The notes beneath the pieces are model-generated. The model saw only the letters and a list, made by a program, of their open reading frames with translations, was not told the DNA's origin and ran no database searches. A program made the translations under genes and the position numbers. Positions 27,506-37,396 of a DNA stretch of 64,000 nt are shown in pieces (the first letter of the stretch is position 1; every line of letters starts with the position of its first letter). The DNA lies in NCBI RefSeq assembly GCF_026745355.1, contig NC_079207.1:10671764-10735763 (forward strand). Reading direction: 5' to 3'. Origin of the DNA: Beta vulgaris subsp. vulgaris. Taxonomy: Eukaryota; Streptophyta; Magnoliopsida; Caryophyllales; Amaranthaceae.

Positions 27506-28009
27506 ATGTTTTACTCCAGTGAAGCATCCAGATTATTAAGCAAAGCCTCCTTTAAAGCCTTGAAAAAAGTAATGAAAACGATTGAGGAAGTGTTTAACAC
27601 CCCTTCTTGTAAGTCCCCTAAACTTAAACCTAGAACTAGGGTTTCTCTTCAAAAATCTAAGGGAAAGGGGATAAAAATTAGTGAGCCTAACACTGAGGAT
27701 AAAAGAGAGAAAATTATGCCAACCCCCAATGAGAGTATGGAGATTAATGGTGATTTGGATGAAGAACAAGCGTTGCCTTGGGAGGGAATGTCTATCAAAG
27801 AAAATGAATTTGCAGAGGGGAGAAAATGACATGGTATGTATGTTCTGCAAAGATGATGATGGAAAGCTTCAACTTTTTTAAATCTGTGAAGAATAGGAGG
27901 AGGATTATGATGACGATGGTTTTGATATTCCTCTAAGCACCTGTCGTGATGGGAAAAAATTGGATCCAGATTATCATGCTTTCCTATTATTGCGCAAAGG
28001 AACTCAATA
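27506..28009 (+). pseudogene. Unidentified coding-like segment inside the TIR element
   Basis: An open frame from about 27464 (ATG 27506) to 27829 encodes a Lys/Ser/Glu-rich protein (for example KSKGKGIKISEPNTED). A separate frame at about 27897-28009 continues in similar style (EDYDDDGFDIPLS ... LDPDYHAFLLL) and ends at a TAA at 28007-28009. The two could be exons of one gene, or parts of a captured host gene. I do not recognise the family. No canonical intron could be fixed between them, so it is treated as a degraded gene. Confidence 0.35.
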
Positions 28010-28406
28010 AAGTTCTTGAGGTTTAAATATCTGCCTCTTGTCTTTTACTTGACTCTATGTGCTTATCTTTGTTTAGTATTTTGTATTTTAATGTGTTCAT
28101 CAATTATTTTTTGTTGTTTTGTGATTAATTGCATTTTCTTGCTCCAACTTGTTGTTATGAAAAGTATAAATTAGTGAATTTGACCTCTAAGATGGTGAAT
28201 TTTGGTTAGGTTTTTGGTCTGATAGTGCAAATTTAGTGCTGCATTGTTGTGTGAGTAGCTATAAGAACTTTGTTGTGAAGTGTAAGCATCTGCCTCTATA
28301 ACTCCCTGGGATTGATTGTTGTCTGCTATTTTTGGTCATTGGAAACATGTAATTGGAATACGTAGATTTAGAATAGCCATTCTCACAACACTCTTGATAT
28401 GACAAA

Positions 28407-28915
28407 CTAGCCTTTATATGCACGCGATGCGTGCGTTAATTTCAAAATTTGGTATTCTATTAGATATTTCATTCGTACTTTATTTATGATTAAACTTAAA
28501 TGTGAAAAATTCAACAGTTAGATTAATTTAGATATATTAATTCGCTAATTAAAAAAATAAAAAGTTGTGAGTGATTGTTAACATTAATTTTTTGTGAATG
28601 AATATTGAAAAAAGAACAAAAATAATGAGTTGTTTAACTGAATTAAAGAGTATCAAAGGTAGTGAATGTTTAGACTTGTCATGTGCACTTATGTTGCCTA
28701 TCTTTTTTATAAGGTATAAATATTTTGTCTATTTAATTTTTAATTGAAGTATTCGATGCATATACCATTTTAAACTTGTTTTAAATGCAAGTTGGAATGA
28801 GAATTTTTAAATGATTTGCTTTTGTAATTTTTTTCATTCCATTAGATCATTAAGGGTATTTTAGTCACTTCAAAAGAGGACACTACACCTCCTCCCTTGG
28901 CTTATATAATAAAGA
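28407..28915 (-). mobile_element. Non-autonomous Helitron (509 bp), nested
   Basis: On the minus strand it begins TCTTTATTATATAAG after an A and ends CTAG before a T. A strong hairpin GCACGC-ATC-GCGTGC precedes the CTAG end by about 9 bases. These are the three structural marks of a Helitron. No helicase is encoded. It lies within the TIR element 27082-29582. Confidence 0.75.
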
Positions 28916-29582
28916 TTAGTTTGAAACTGGGGCAATTTGAGTTAAGCTTAAGGAACTTGAGTTATACATCTGTGAATAGAAATTACTTTTCTTCTCATTT
29001 TTTTTGTCTTCTCGTAGCTAGCAAACTTTCAACAATAGTTGCTCAATGGAAAAGCAACCAGAATCATCAACCTCTCCATCCTCCATGCTAACTCAAACGC
29101 AAGAACTACTGATTTTTTTTTTTTGGGGGGGGGGGGTAGAACAATAGAAAAGAACTACTTTATCCGATTTGTAAATGTCTAACTATGTGATGGAATATGG
29201 GAACTTAGAATTATATGAATTAAAATGTCTACATCTTTTAGCTAGCTCCAAAAATATGACAATTTTTACAAGGTGTTGGATTTTTTGGATGTTCAATTAA
29301 ATTTGTTGCTATGGTTTCAATTTGGCCTATTTTTTCAATATGTATCTGATTTTTTTGATAGTTGAAGAATTGGGCTGGAATCTTAATGCATTTAATTAAA
29401 TAATTTTTTGCCACGTCATAATTATCCTTTTTTTGTGATGATAACAGTTACTTTGCAAAGATTAGTACCAAAAGTAACCTCCGTCTATTTTGAGTATCCA
29501 AACTGAAACTTTTTAAAACTCAATACCCAAACTGAAACAAAATGCAAAAATTAAACATGCAATTATGTACTTAACTCTAACT

Positions 29583-30079
29583 TTATAGTATTTTGTAGAC
29601 GGAATGAGCGACTCATAAGACAAGAAAAAAAACATATTTAGTTCTTTTTCTCCGTGTGGAGTGTGAACTATTCACTTGTGAAATTTCAATCTTGATCTTA
29701 AATTGGAAACGTACTTGTCAAGTTGTCAACCACGTAGAGATGTGCAACTTTAGGCACTTTAGCTCTTATTGAGGTTTTCAACTACAAATGAAGAGGTGTA
29801 CAATGACTCGAGATTAGTAATTCTTGAATCTTATAGGATTCATTTATTTCCCTAGTTATAATCCGACCTATTCAATAAACAAGATAGTAATTCTTGAATC
29901 TTATAGGATTCATTTATTTAACGAGTTACATGACTCGAGATTAAACCCATGTTATCGTATGCACATCTATATTGTGAACAAATTAAATTAGCTTCATAAC
30001 ATAATCAACTCACTTTCATTCCGTGAAAATATGCTGATAATGCAAACACATCAATTAAAGAACAAATCTTCAATAAGAA
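29583..30079. other. Intergenic with a short tandem duplication
   Basis: A 35-bp sequence (agtaattcttgaatcttata...) occurs twice, at about 29816 and 29886, each followed by catttattt. No gene is seen. Confidence 0.5.
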
Positions 30080-30125
30080 CTAGTTTTTTGCCCGTTCGAT
30101 GCACGGGCCAGGTTTATCATAGATT
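30080..30125 (-). mobile_element. Helitron 3' end (other end not located)
   Basis: On the minus strand a hairpin GCCCGT...ACGGGC is followed by aaaaaa and CTAG before T. This is a Helitron 3' terminus like those at 1437 and 28407. The 5' TC end should lie to the right, but I could not place it, so the element may be truncated or extend for some hundreds of bases. Confidence 0.6.
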
Positions 30126-31009
30126 ATGTACATACTTTTAAAAGTAGTTATTGTATTGAGTCACTCGAGTATGTGTCAGATGGTTAACATGAATCTTATG
30201 ATGGGTATGGATATAGCAAGTAAATGAAGGAAAAATTATTAGCAATAGCATTCCTGCACTTTTGTTCCAGCAGTGTTGACGGGTCACATGAGCTGACAAA
30301 TATTACCGGCCATAACTTTTGAGATAATTGGATCATTGGATGTAATGTTAGGTCTCCTCAATAAATATGGGGTATAAGTTATTGTATTTTTTTTTCCTTT
30401 TCTTAGATGTATGTTATATTTTTTTTTTCCCAATAAAACCAAAAAGAGATTGTAGAAAAGTTGGTTAATGTATTCATATTTAAAATGAGAGGTTGCGTTT
30501 TTGAACTTTCACACAATATTTTATTGATTACTTTGTATCATTTATTTGACAGGTGATACATGTGACAACATGATAGTAATTTGTGTTGAGTTTAGATGTA
30601 TATATAAAATATTCTCACGTAGAGATAGTATATATGAGTATCTCAGTTCTTACTTTCTCTTTCAGATATATCACCAATATTTAGTAACGTGTCAAAAAGA
30701 ACAAAGATTGAGATATACAATGAGATCCCAACACAAAAGAGCATCCACCATTTCAATAGTGGGATCAATAGGTTCCGGCCACTTGACTTTCAGATTTGTA
30801 AGAATTTTACTAATGAAAATTGGGATTATTAACAATTCTTTTGTGAATGTGATAAAACTTGAAACCATTACATCATTGAATTCACTTTCTTGACCCAAAC
30901 GGTATACAAGGGCCTACCCAATAGCTAATGGTTTACATGCATAGACTAATAATCTTTTGATCACAAGGTTATCCTTTGTTATTCTTGAGATGTGCGTACA
31001 ATGTAGGAG
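30126..31009. other. Intergenic, no gene seen
   Basis: The open frame at 30546-30893 and its antisense partner at 30692-30898 show no domain and are not called. Part of the stretch may belong to the Helitron ending at 30080. Confidence 0.4.
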
Positions 31010-31015
31010 ACTGAA

Positions 31016-31343
31016 ATCCGTGATTTTTTTGTCACGCTGGCTCTTGATATCATGTCAAAACACCAACTCAATCAAAAGTTTAAGCTGATGGTTGGAGTCC
31101 CAAGAATAGTTTAATACTCTATCATTCCCCCTCACACAAGAGCCCATTGGGCTTGAAGTGTGGATGCAGCACAAGCCTCCCTCATACCTAGTGTTAAATA
31201 TTCTACTTAGAAATGAGGGCTGGGTGAGATTTGAGCACGTGACCTTTTTGTCACGCTGACTCTTGATACCATGTCAAAGGACCAACTCAGCCAAAAACTT
31301 AAGCTGATGATTGGAGTCCCGAGAATAGTTTATTACTCTATCA
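31016..31343 (-). mobile_element. TRIM retrotransposon, same family as the copy at 3 kb
   Basis: Two 72-bp LTRs with TG...CA ends lie at 31272-31343 (5' LTR on the minus strand) and 31053-31124 (3' LTR). After the 5' LTR comes tggtatcaagagtc, a primer-binding site for initiator-Met tRNA carrying one extra A compared with TGGTATCAGAGC. The 147-bp internal part has no coding and ends with gagggggaa, a polypurine tract. Beyond the 3' LTR a second primer-site-like tgatatcaagagcc and part of another internal region follow (about 31016-31052), so this is a partial tandem LTR-int-LTR-int array. No target duplication could be set for that reason. Confidence 0.78.
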
Positions 31344-32282
31344 GTAATAATCCATTCAAAAATTGCTTCCATTCTTTGTTTGTTTTATGTAGTACCGATG
31401 ACGGTTCCATTATTTGCTAAACAATTAAGAATTCAAGAGACAGCTCACTTATGCATTATTAAAAGAGTCATTCTATGGACTATATAGGCCTCGTTCGGTA
31501 AAAGTAGTTGTTAGCTGTTCGAGTAGCTTTTAGCTATCTGTTAGTAGTTGTCAACTTTTAGCTGTCTGTTAGTAGCTGTCAGCTTTTAGCTGTGAAGGTA
31601 GCTATTGAAAATATAAGTGTTCGGTAAAAGTAGTCGTAGATACTATATAAGATAAAAATTTCATACTATTTAATTATATTATTAATTTCACAACATGATT
31701 AATTATTTTATGGTCAAATTCAATGTTTATATCGTGAACGCAAGTGCATTATGTTTTTAATAATATATAAATTGTAGTTGAATTTTGGGACTCTTAAAGA
31801 TGACATTCAAATATATACACTTCATACTTCCCGCGTTTCTCAATTGATGCAACATATTTCTTTTATGGATGTTTTTCAGTACATGCATCATTTCTCTTTT
31901 GGGTAAATTTTTTACGTAAATTTACTTCATTGTCGTATATATCATTTCAAAATTACACGTCATTAATTAATGCCAAATTCATTAATGCCTATCTACCTTA
32001 GAAAAAAAAATTCTTCATCCCCATTAGGCATGCCCTAACACCACTCACCAAAAATTAAATCCATTCAGATTAAGGCTATGTTCAGTTCACTTTATTTTTG
32101 CTTATTTAAGATCTAATCAGATCAGATCAGATCAGAAAAAATAAGTTCAGATCAGATCAGTTCAGATCATGCTTATATTTAAAAATCATTATTACTATTA
32201 AATATCTTTCATTACATATTAGTAAAAATTATAGAGTTCGTATTGTGTCGGACTCGTCCGACACAATATTCTCGTCGGACGA

Positions 32283-32815
32283 CTTCAGTTAGAAGCACTT
32301 GTGCTTCAGTTAGACTTACTTGGGTTTCAGTTGGTCTTTATTTTTTTTCAGGTAGTCTTCATTTTTTTTCAGGTAGTCTTCATTTTTTTCAGTTGGTTCT
32401 TCTGCTTCAGTTAGACTTACTTGGGTTTCAATTGGTCTTTATTTTTTTCAGGTAGTCTTCATTTTTTTTCAAGTAGTCTTCATTTTTTTCAGTTAGTTCT
32501 TCTGTTTCAGTTAGATTTACTTGTGTTTCAGTTGGTCTTTATTTTTTTTCAGGTAGTCTTCATTTTTTTCAGTTAGTCTTCTTTTTTTTTCCAGTTGGTT
32601 ATTGTGCTTCAGTTAGACTTACTTGGGTTTCAGTTGGTCTTTATTTTTTTTCAGGTAGTCTTCATTTTTTTTTCAGTTAGTCTTCTTTTTTTTCCAGTTG
32701 GTTCTTGTGCTTCAGTTAGACTTACTTGGGTTTCAGTTGGTCTTTATTTTTTTTCAGGTAGTCTTCATTCTTTTTCATGTAGTCTTCATTCTTTTTCAGT
32801 TGGTTCCTATATTTA
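32283..32815. repeat. Higher-order tandem array, unit about 100 bp
   Basis: Five units start with (g)cttcagttagacttacttg at about 32303, 32404, 32514, 32607 and 32709. Each unit is built from smaller ~20-bp pieces of the form TTTTTTTCAGGTAGTCTTCA or TTTTTTCAGTTGGTCTT. The apparent open frames in it are a by-product of the repeat. Confidence 0.85.
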
Positions 32816-32842
32816 TCAGCCAACTCAGTCTCTTGTATGGCA

Positions 32843-33262
32843 TCAACCTTCAGGCACCAACTTCTTGCAATACCCACAACAAGGCGCATAAAACTGAACC
32901 ATTATATACTTAGTGTTGCTGATAAACTCATCAAAGTTAGTCTTGTTCAACACCACCACGTCCTTCTCTTTGATAACGGGAGCAGGAGGTGCCTTGCTCT
33001 CGTCCCATTGTTGGAAATCCTCGAAACTTTTGTAGTCGATATCATCGCCTTGTGGGCGGTAGTTCGGGTCTGCGTAATCAGGGTAGTCTTTGGGCGCCTT
33101 GGACTCATCTAAAAAGCTCAAGTCCTCATCGTCGTCAATGTCGACTGCTGTGGATGTTGTGACGGTTTTGGTTGTGTCGTTGGCTGTGGCAACAACGGAG
33201 ATGGTAGTCGTGAGGACGAGGAGTGGTAGGAGCAGTAATAGGAGAGTTTTTAGTGCTGCCAT
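32843..33262 (-). pseudogene. Captured 5' fragment of a protein disulfide isomerase gene
   Basis: An uninterrupted 139-codon frame starts with a typical signal peptide (MAALKTLLLLLLPLLVLTT). An acidic linker follows, then the beginning of the first thioredoxin-like domain: EKDVVVLNKTNFDEFI ... VQFYAPCCGYCKKLVPEG. Plant PDIL1-3/1-4 proteins have FYAPWCGHC here, so the active site reads CGYC instead of CGHC and the Trp before it is Cys. The homology stops abruptly at PEG, where the tandem array region begins; the rest of the domain and the ER-retention tail are missing. The parent gene is not in this window. A peptide could in principle be secreted if the segment is transcribed, but it is most likely non-functional. 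Confidence 0.75.
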
Positions 33263-34258
33263 TGTTGGTTCTTTTGTGGATGGAAAATGGGAGGAGCAGT
33301 AATAGGAGAGTTTTTAACATGACGATGGTCCGACCAAATGTATTGTGCCAGACGGTCTGATACAATACTTTCACAAAATTATAATAATTGAATATTAATA
33401 AAGTACTCATAAAGACGAATCAAACAAGACCCCACATGACTATATTTTTTCTTATATATTGAGAAAAATCTAAAAGATAAGATCTTGTAAATCAGATCAG
33501 ATCTGAAAAAATAAGTTCAGATCATATCTAAATTCAGATCAAAAAATTTCAGGTGAACTAAACATAGTCTAATTCCACCTATGTATCTCAATCATTCTAC
33601 AACTAACCAAGCAAGGCTTAGAAATATTAATAGCCCAAATTCATTTAGAAGATCAACGCAATAAAGAACTATCATTACTAATCTAATACTACAAAATAAA
33701 AGCCCACTTCTACAAGTAAGCTCTAGAGAACCCACTGAATCAATCACTAAACCACACCACCACCACAACCAACACCTTCACTACCGCCGCCAACGCCGAA
33801 GACATTGAGATGCTTTGAAGCAGACCCGACACCGGAAGCACCTCCAATTCTTCTTTGTTCGTGTTCACTCACCTCAAACAACCCCAAAAATTTTCGCATA
33901 AACACACTTTTTGCAAGAAAAAACTGGAATTTTCTCCATATGTGTTTGAACTGGAGACGGAGCAAGGAAGAAGGTGATATTTTTCACAGATTTTTTGTAA
34001 ATTTTTCCAAAAAAGAAAAGAAAAAAAAGTAACGCTACTACTTTCCCTTGAACGCTATACATTGTAACGTTTATCAAAAGCTATCTAAACACTACTTGAA
34101 ACTCTGTACTCCAACCTCTACCATGCCAAACACTTAATTAGTGTTTCGACTCGGTCAAAACACTAAAACTAATCCAAAAGTTGTTGCCGAACAGGGCCAT
34201 AGTGGGGTTCAGAATTGACTGCTTATTTCATTTCTATGTTCCAAGTGATAAGTATATA

Positions 34259-34515
34259 CTCCCTCCGTCCTTTATTAGTTTACTCCTTTTGACTTTTCAC
34301 ATTAATCAATGTAAAACTTTGGGTAATAATATCTCTAATTATGTATTTGTAAAAATTATAAAAACTTAATATTCCAAAACTACATATTGAGACGAATCAA
34401 ACAATATCACACATGTTATATATTCCTTACATATAAAGTACAAATGATGGTCAAAGTAATAAAGATGAACAGTGTTATAAGTCAAAGTGGGTAAACTAAT
34501 AAAAGACGGAGGTAG
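34259..34515. mobile_element. Stowaway-type MITE (257 bp)
   Basis: Begins CTCCCTCCGTCCTTTATTAG after TA and ends with the inverse (ctaataaaagacggaggtag) before TA. The interior carries the usual gacgaatcaaacaa motif. It lies just outside the three-level nest. Confidence 0.85.
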
Positions 34516-35327
34516 TATAATAGAATAAATTGTAGGGAAACGAGTAACAGATAAAACACAATAACGGGAAGAAATATAAAGTACGAAAAAAATCTAAAAA
34601 CAACACACAAGAATTTTACGTGAAAACCCTCTTAAACTAGGGAAAAATCACGGTCCCGATCTCCAGGGACAGAATTTCACTATATTATTTTTGGGAGTAC
34701 AAAGGTTACCACTACAACTACAATATTAAAAATATGTGTTTAGGACAAAGTTCTACTTAATACCCTTTACAACAGTACTACTACTAACTAAACCTAAACT
34801 CTCTCCCACTAATATTGTGTTTGTCTCAGACAAATTACTCCCTCTCACTCTTTATGTTTGTGTATTCTTCACACTCTAATATACTCACACTCTTCTATTT
34901 TCTTTGCTACTTGTGCAGTTGTGCTCATCAGCTCTCACGGCATTGCTCATTATATAGAGCACTTCATGGCTCTTTCTTCAAGCCACAATTAATGACATTG
35001 TAGCAAATGTCAAACATCACGTAGGATGATTCCTAATTAAAGTCCTCTGCCAACTTTCTCTTTTCTCCCCTAGAGCCTTCAAGCTACATCTAGCTTGCTC
35101 TAAAAAAGACAAAAGTAAAATCTCCTTATTTATGCAAAAAGATCTAATGCATGCTCTACTACTCTAGCCATTAATAGCTAGCTCACTTAAGTCAAACAAG
35201 GATTAAAGGTTCTCATAGAATCAAATACCACGGCAATTTTTTTTTTAACTTAATACAATAATAATAATTAATAATAATACTACTAATAATTAATGATTTG
35301 GGGAGATTAACCTAGCATAAATGGTTC
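34516..35327. other. Upstream region of the defensin-like gene
   Basis: AT-rich sequence with no gene. It should contain the distal promoter of the gene starting at 35433. Confidence 0.45.
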
Positions 35328-35335
35328 TATAAATA
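35328..35335 (+). promoter_or_regulatory. TATA box of the defensin-like gene
   Basis: TATAAATA lies 105 bp upstream of the ATG at 35433, with an A/C-rich leader between them, a normal plant spacing. Confidence 0.6.
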
Positions 35336-35432
35336 CTAGTAATCTTAACCCAATTCTCACAAGTATTTCCCATCAACGAAAAAGATAAATCTCACAACTA
35401 TATACGCAAATCAAAGTGTGATAAGAACAAAG

Positions 35433-36408
35433 ATGGCCAAAACCACTTACTTCGGCCTTATTGCTATATGCCTCATGGTCCGTCTCATTGCAAACACTGG
35501 TGAGCAAATTAATCCAACCCTTCATATTTGCATCTCACCCCATTATGCTTTTGTTACGTTGTTAGTTTTTGTTTTTTCTGTAAGTTTTTTATAATAAAAT
35601 TAGTTTTTAATTTTTAACAATACTGGCATACGATTTTACTCCATCCGTCTCAAAATATAGTGGTTCATTTCTATTTTCGGTGTCTCATAATATAGTGTTT
35701 GGTTTTATATTTAGTTCCACCTTTTTTCTGTGAGTTGCCTAGAAAAACTGTGTCACCAATCACCATCATTTATTTGGTTCTTAAAGTTTGTTTTTATGCT
35801 TTGTTTATTCAACCTACGGGTTACATTTAATTCTCTTCTACCAATCATTCTACATTCTCTCTCCTAAAATCACCTTTCTTTTCTGTACAACATTTAATTT
35901 AAATAAATAAAAGGTCTTTACTCGCTTCTTACAATATACTCTACCTTAATTTCGGCGAAAAAATAAAATCAAGCACTATATATTGTACCGGAGGGAGTAT
36001 ATCTAAAAGTTTTACATTAGACTATCTCATGATTATATATAGGTTTTGTTACTTATTAGATGAAAGATGGCAATAGTTGATAGTTGTTTGCATATTAGTT
36101 GATGATGAGTTTGACTATCTTATTGTATTAGTCATTTGCGTAAAAGTAATTGACAAATAATAGTTAAGTAATTTGATTGAATGTACATGTTGTTTTTGCT
36201 AGAAATCCAAACAACAGAAGCATCAAGCCCTAAATGTGGATGGCTAAGAATTGGTACTCTAAATACAGTCTCCTGTGACAGAAGGTGCAATGACAATTGC
36301 CTGAACAGGCGGCCGAGAACTATTGCTGATGGAAGTGGCAGATTTGGTCGTTGCACTGACGATGAAGGATTTACTCGCAGAGTCTGCGAATGTAACTTTA
36401 GTTGCTAA
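35433..36408 (+). CDS. Secreted defensin-like cysteine-rich peptide, 90 aa, two exons
   Basis: Exon 1 (35433-35499) encodes a signal peptide (MAKTTYFGLIAICLMVRLIA, then NT). Exon 2 (36203-36408) encodes the mature part. This phase-1 intron after the signal peptide is the standard plant defensin gene layout. The mature peptide has eight Cys in the order C-x12-C-x3-C-x3-C-x17-C-x10-C-x1-C-x3-C; the CxxxC and CxC elements are those of the cysteine-stabilised alpha-beta fold. The loops are longer than in classical plant defensins (for example x17 and x10), so it is better called defensin-like (DEFL) than a true defensin. Such peptides are secreted and serve in antimicrobial defence or signalling (family knowledge). 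The intron contains a Stowaway MITE. A probable AATAAA signal is at 36551. Confidence 0.85.
35639..35997. mobile_element. Stowaway-type MITE in the defensin-like intron
   Basis: Starts CTCCATCCGTCTCAAAATATAG after TA and ends ccggagggag before TA. It occupies half of the 703-bp intron. Confidence 0.8.
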
Positions 36409-36556
36409 GCTTAGCTTAACGACTTCTAATCATCCAACTAAAATACTACTATGAAAAACTCTTGAGATACCAAAAAAGTGTGTAATACATATTCCACTCC
36501 AGTTTCCATCCATGTCAACTGTAGTTTATAATTTATAATTATAATTGTGTAATAAA

Positions 36557-37138
36557 GTGGAGTAACCCAATAATATTAAAGTTGTTTGTAAACTTATTAT
36601 TACGTGTGGATTAAAATAAATTGATGTCGCATCTAGAACTTTTTTTCTCTTTTCTTGAACTCTTGATTTCAATTTTCGGATAATTATATTTTTCATTTAT
36701 TAATATTTTACTTTGAACCAATAACATTAAATATCACTTGGTTTAGTGGTCAAGACATTAGTATATATGTTTGTGATCATGTATCTTACATAATGTATTT
36801 TCTATCTTTTTAAGTGTATGTGAATTACATGGCATAAAACACTCAAAGCGGAGATGTTGGGCATGGGTTGGGTCAGGCCTGTTCACGGGCTCGGCCCGCG
36901 AGCTTGGGGAAATGGCGGATCGAGCATGAAATTTCCAGATTTTGTCCACAGCCCGACCCAGGCCTTAGAAGAAGTCCCACTAAATAGAACACAAGGAGAT
37001 CATGGTGTGACGCCAGATCTTCCAGTTGGTTACCCACCAAGGGTACATTTTTCCATCTTGAAATTAAAGATCCATTAATCTCAAATGATCCACAAACTTC
37101 CTCCCGTGAGCACCAAATAAGGGCAATATCCTTCGACC
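36557..37138. other. Intergenic with a GC-rich repeat-like patch
   Basis: A G/C-rich segment at about 36850-36925 (gggttgggtcaggcctg..., cggcccgcgag) resembles the GGCCCG-rich hAT MITE at 46 kb, but no ends were fixed. No gene is seen. Confidence 0.4.
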
Positions 37139-37396
37139 TTGAACCTTGGAGAAATTAATCATGAAAACTTTAGGAGAAATGATGGAATGACAACGGGCCT
37201 GGAACCAGACTGGCACCAAGCGTCAGGACATCACGCACCATCATTTTCCATGGGTGGTGGACACTTTGGTAACAATAATTCACCTCATGCATATGTGCCT
37301 TTTAATCAACCAACTATGACTGAAAACCCTTCTACACCTTCTGCTTATATGCATCACCTAGTTAAAGTTATCCCTTTTGGTGTTGAACAACGATGA
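37139..37396 (+). pseudogene. Coding-like fragment of unknown origin
   Basis: An 85-codon frame has a protein-like composition (SFSMGGGHFGNNNSPHAY, then PFNQP and STPSAYMHH) that recalls a low-complexity region of a nuclear protein. No domain is recognised and no exons could be joined to it. It may be a relic of a gene or transposon. Confidence 0.25.

Larger units (their letters stand above)
27082..29582. mobile_element. 2.5-kb DNA transposon-like element with long terminal inverted repeats
   Basis: Both ends start TAGAGTTAAGTACA (perfect for 13 bases) and stay inversely similar for about 80-100 bp, including tttcagtttgggta and actcaaaatggacgg at the left and their inverse near 29470-29545. 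The right end has an extra duplicated tttcagtttgg block of about 33 bp. CTTTATAG lies beside both ends (about 27077 and 29584) and could be the target duplication, with a 1-3 base uncertainty at the edges. No transposase is recognised. The interior holds an unidentified coding-like segment (27506-28009) and a Helitron (28407-28915). Long TIRs suggest a MULE-type element but this is not proven. Confidence 0.6.
32241..33367. mobile_element. Hairpin-ended element, copy 1, carrying a captured PDI segment
   Basis: Each end is a self-complementary hairpin. The left is TATTGTGTCGGAC-TC-GTCCGACACAATA (32241-32268). The right is TATTGTGCCAGAC-G-GTCTGATACAATA (33341-33367), with two mismatched pairs. 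An inner inverted pair, ctcgtcggacgac and tggtccgaccaa, extends the terminal similarity to about 40 bp. The interior has a pyrimidine-rich tandem array (32283-32815) followed by the antisense 5' part of a protein disulfide isomerase gene (32843-33262). No transposase is present and no clear target duplication was found. A second member is at 47700-48812. The class is unknown to me; foldback or MULE derivatives are possible. Confidence 0.65.
32075..33567. mobile_element. Middle MITE of the nest
   Basis: The left end gctatgttcagttcac and the right end (inverse ctatgtttagttcacct) form inverted repeats. Both arms carry the same (AGATC)n-rich block with aaaaaataagttcagatc, in the left arm near 32109-32168 and in the right near 33490-33545. 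The arms are separated by the inner element. No coding of its own. Confidence 0.6.
31487..34198. mobile_element. Outer MITE-like element of a three-level nest
   Basis: The left end GGCCTCGTTCGGTAAAAGTAG and the right end (inverse reads GGCCCTGTTCGGCAACAAC) are imperfect terminal inverted repeats, each flanked by ATA. The left arm is rich in short repeats of gttagctg/agcttttagctg. The interior is interrupted by a second MITE (32075-33567), itself interrupted by a hairpin-ended element (32241-33367). The ends resemble PIF/Harbinger MITEs but the superfamily is not secure. Confidence 0.5.

Noticed and set aside
32243..32913. Phe/Leu-rich open frames as membrane proteins
   Set aside because: They are translations of the ~100-bp tandem array in several frames, an artefact of the repeat.
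32843..33262. A functional PDI gene
   Set aside because: Only the first part of the first thioredoxin domain is present and it is enclosed by transposon ends.
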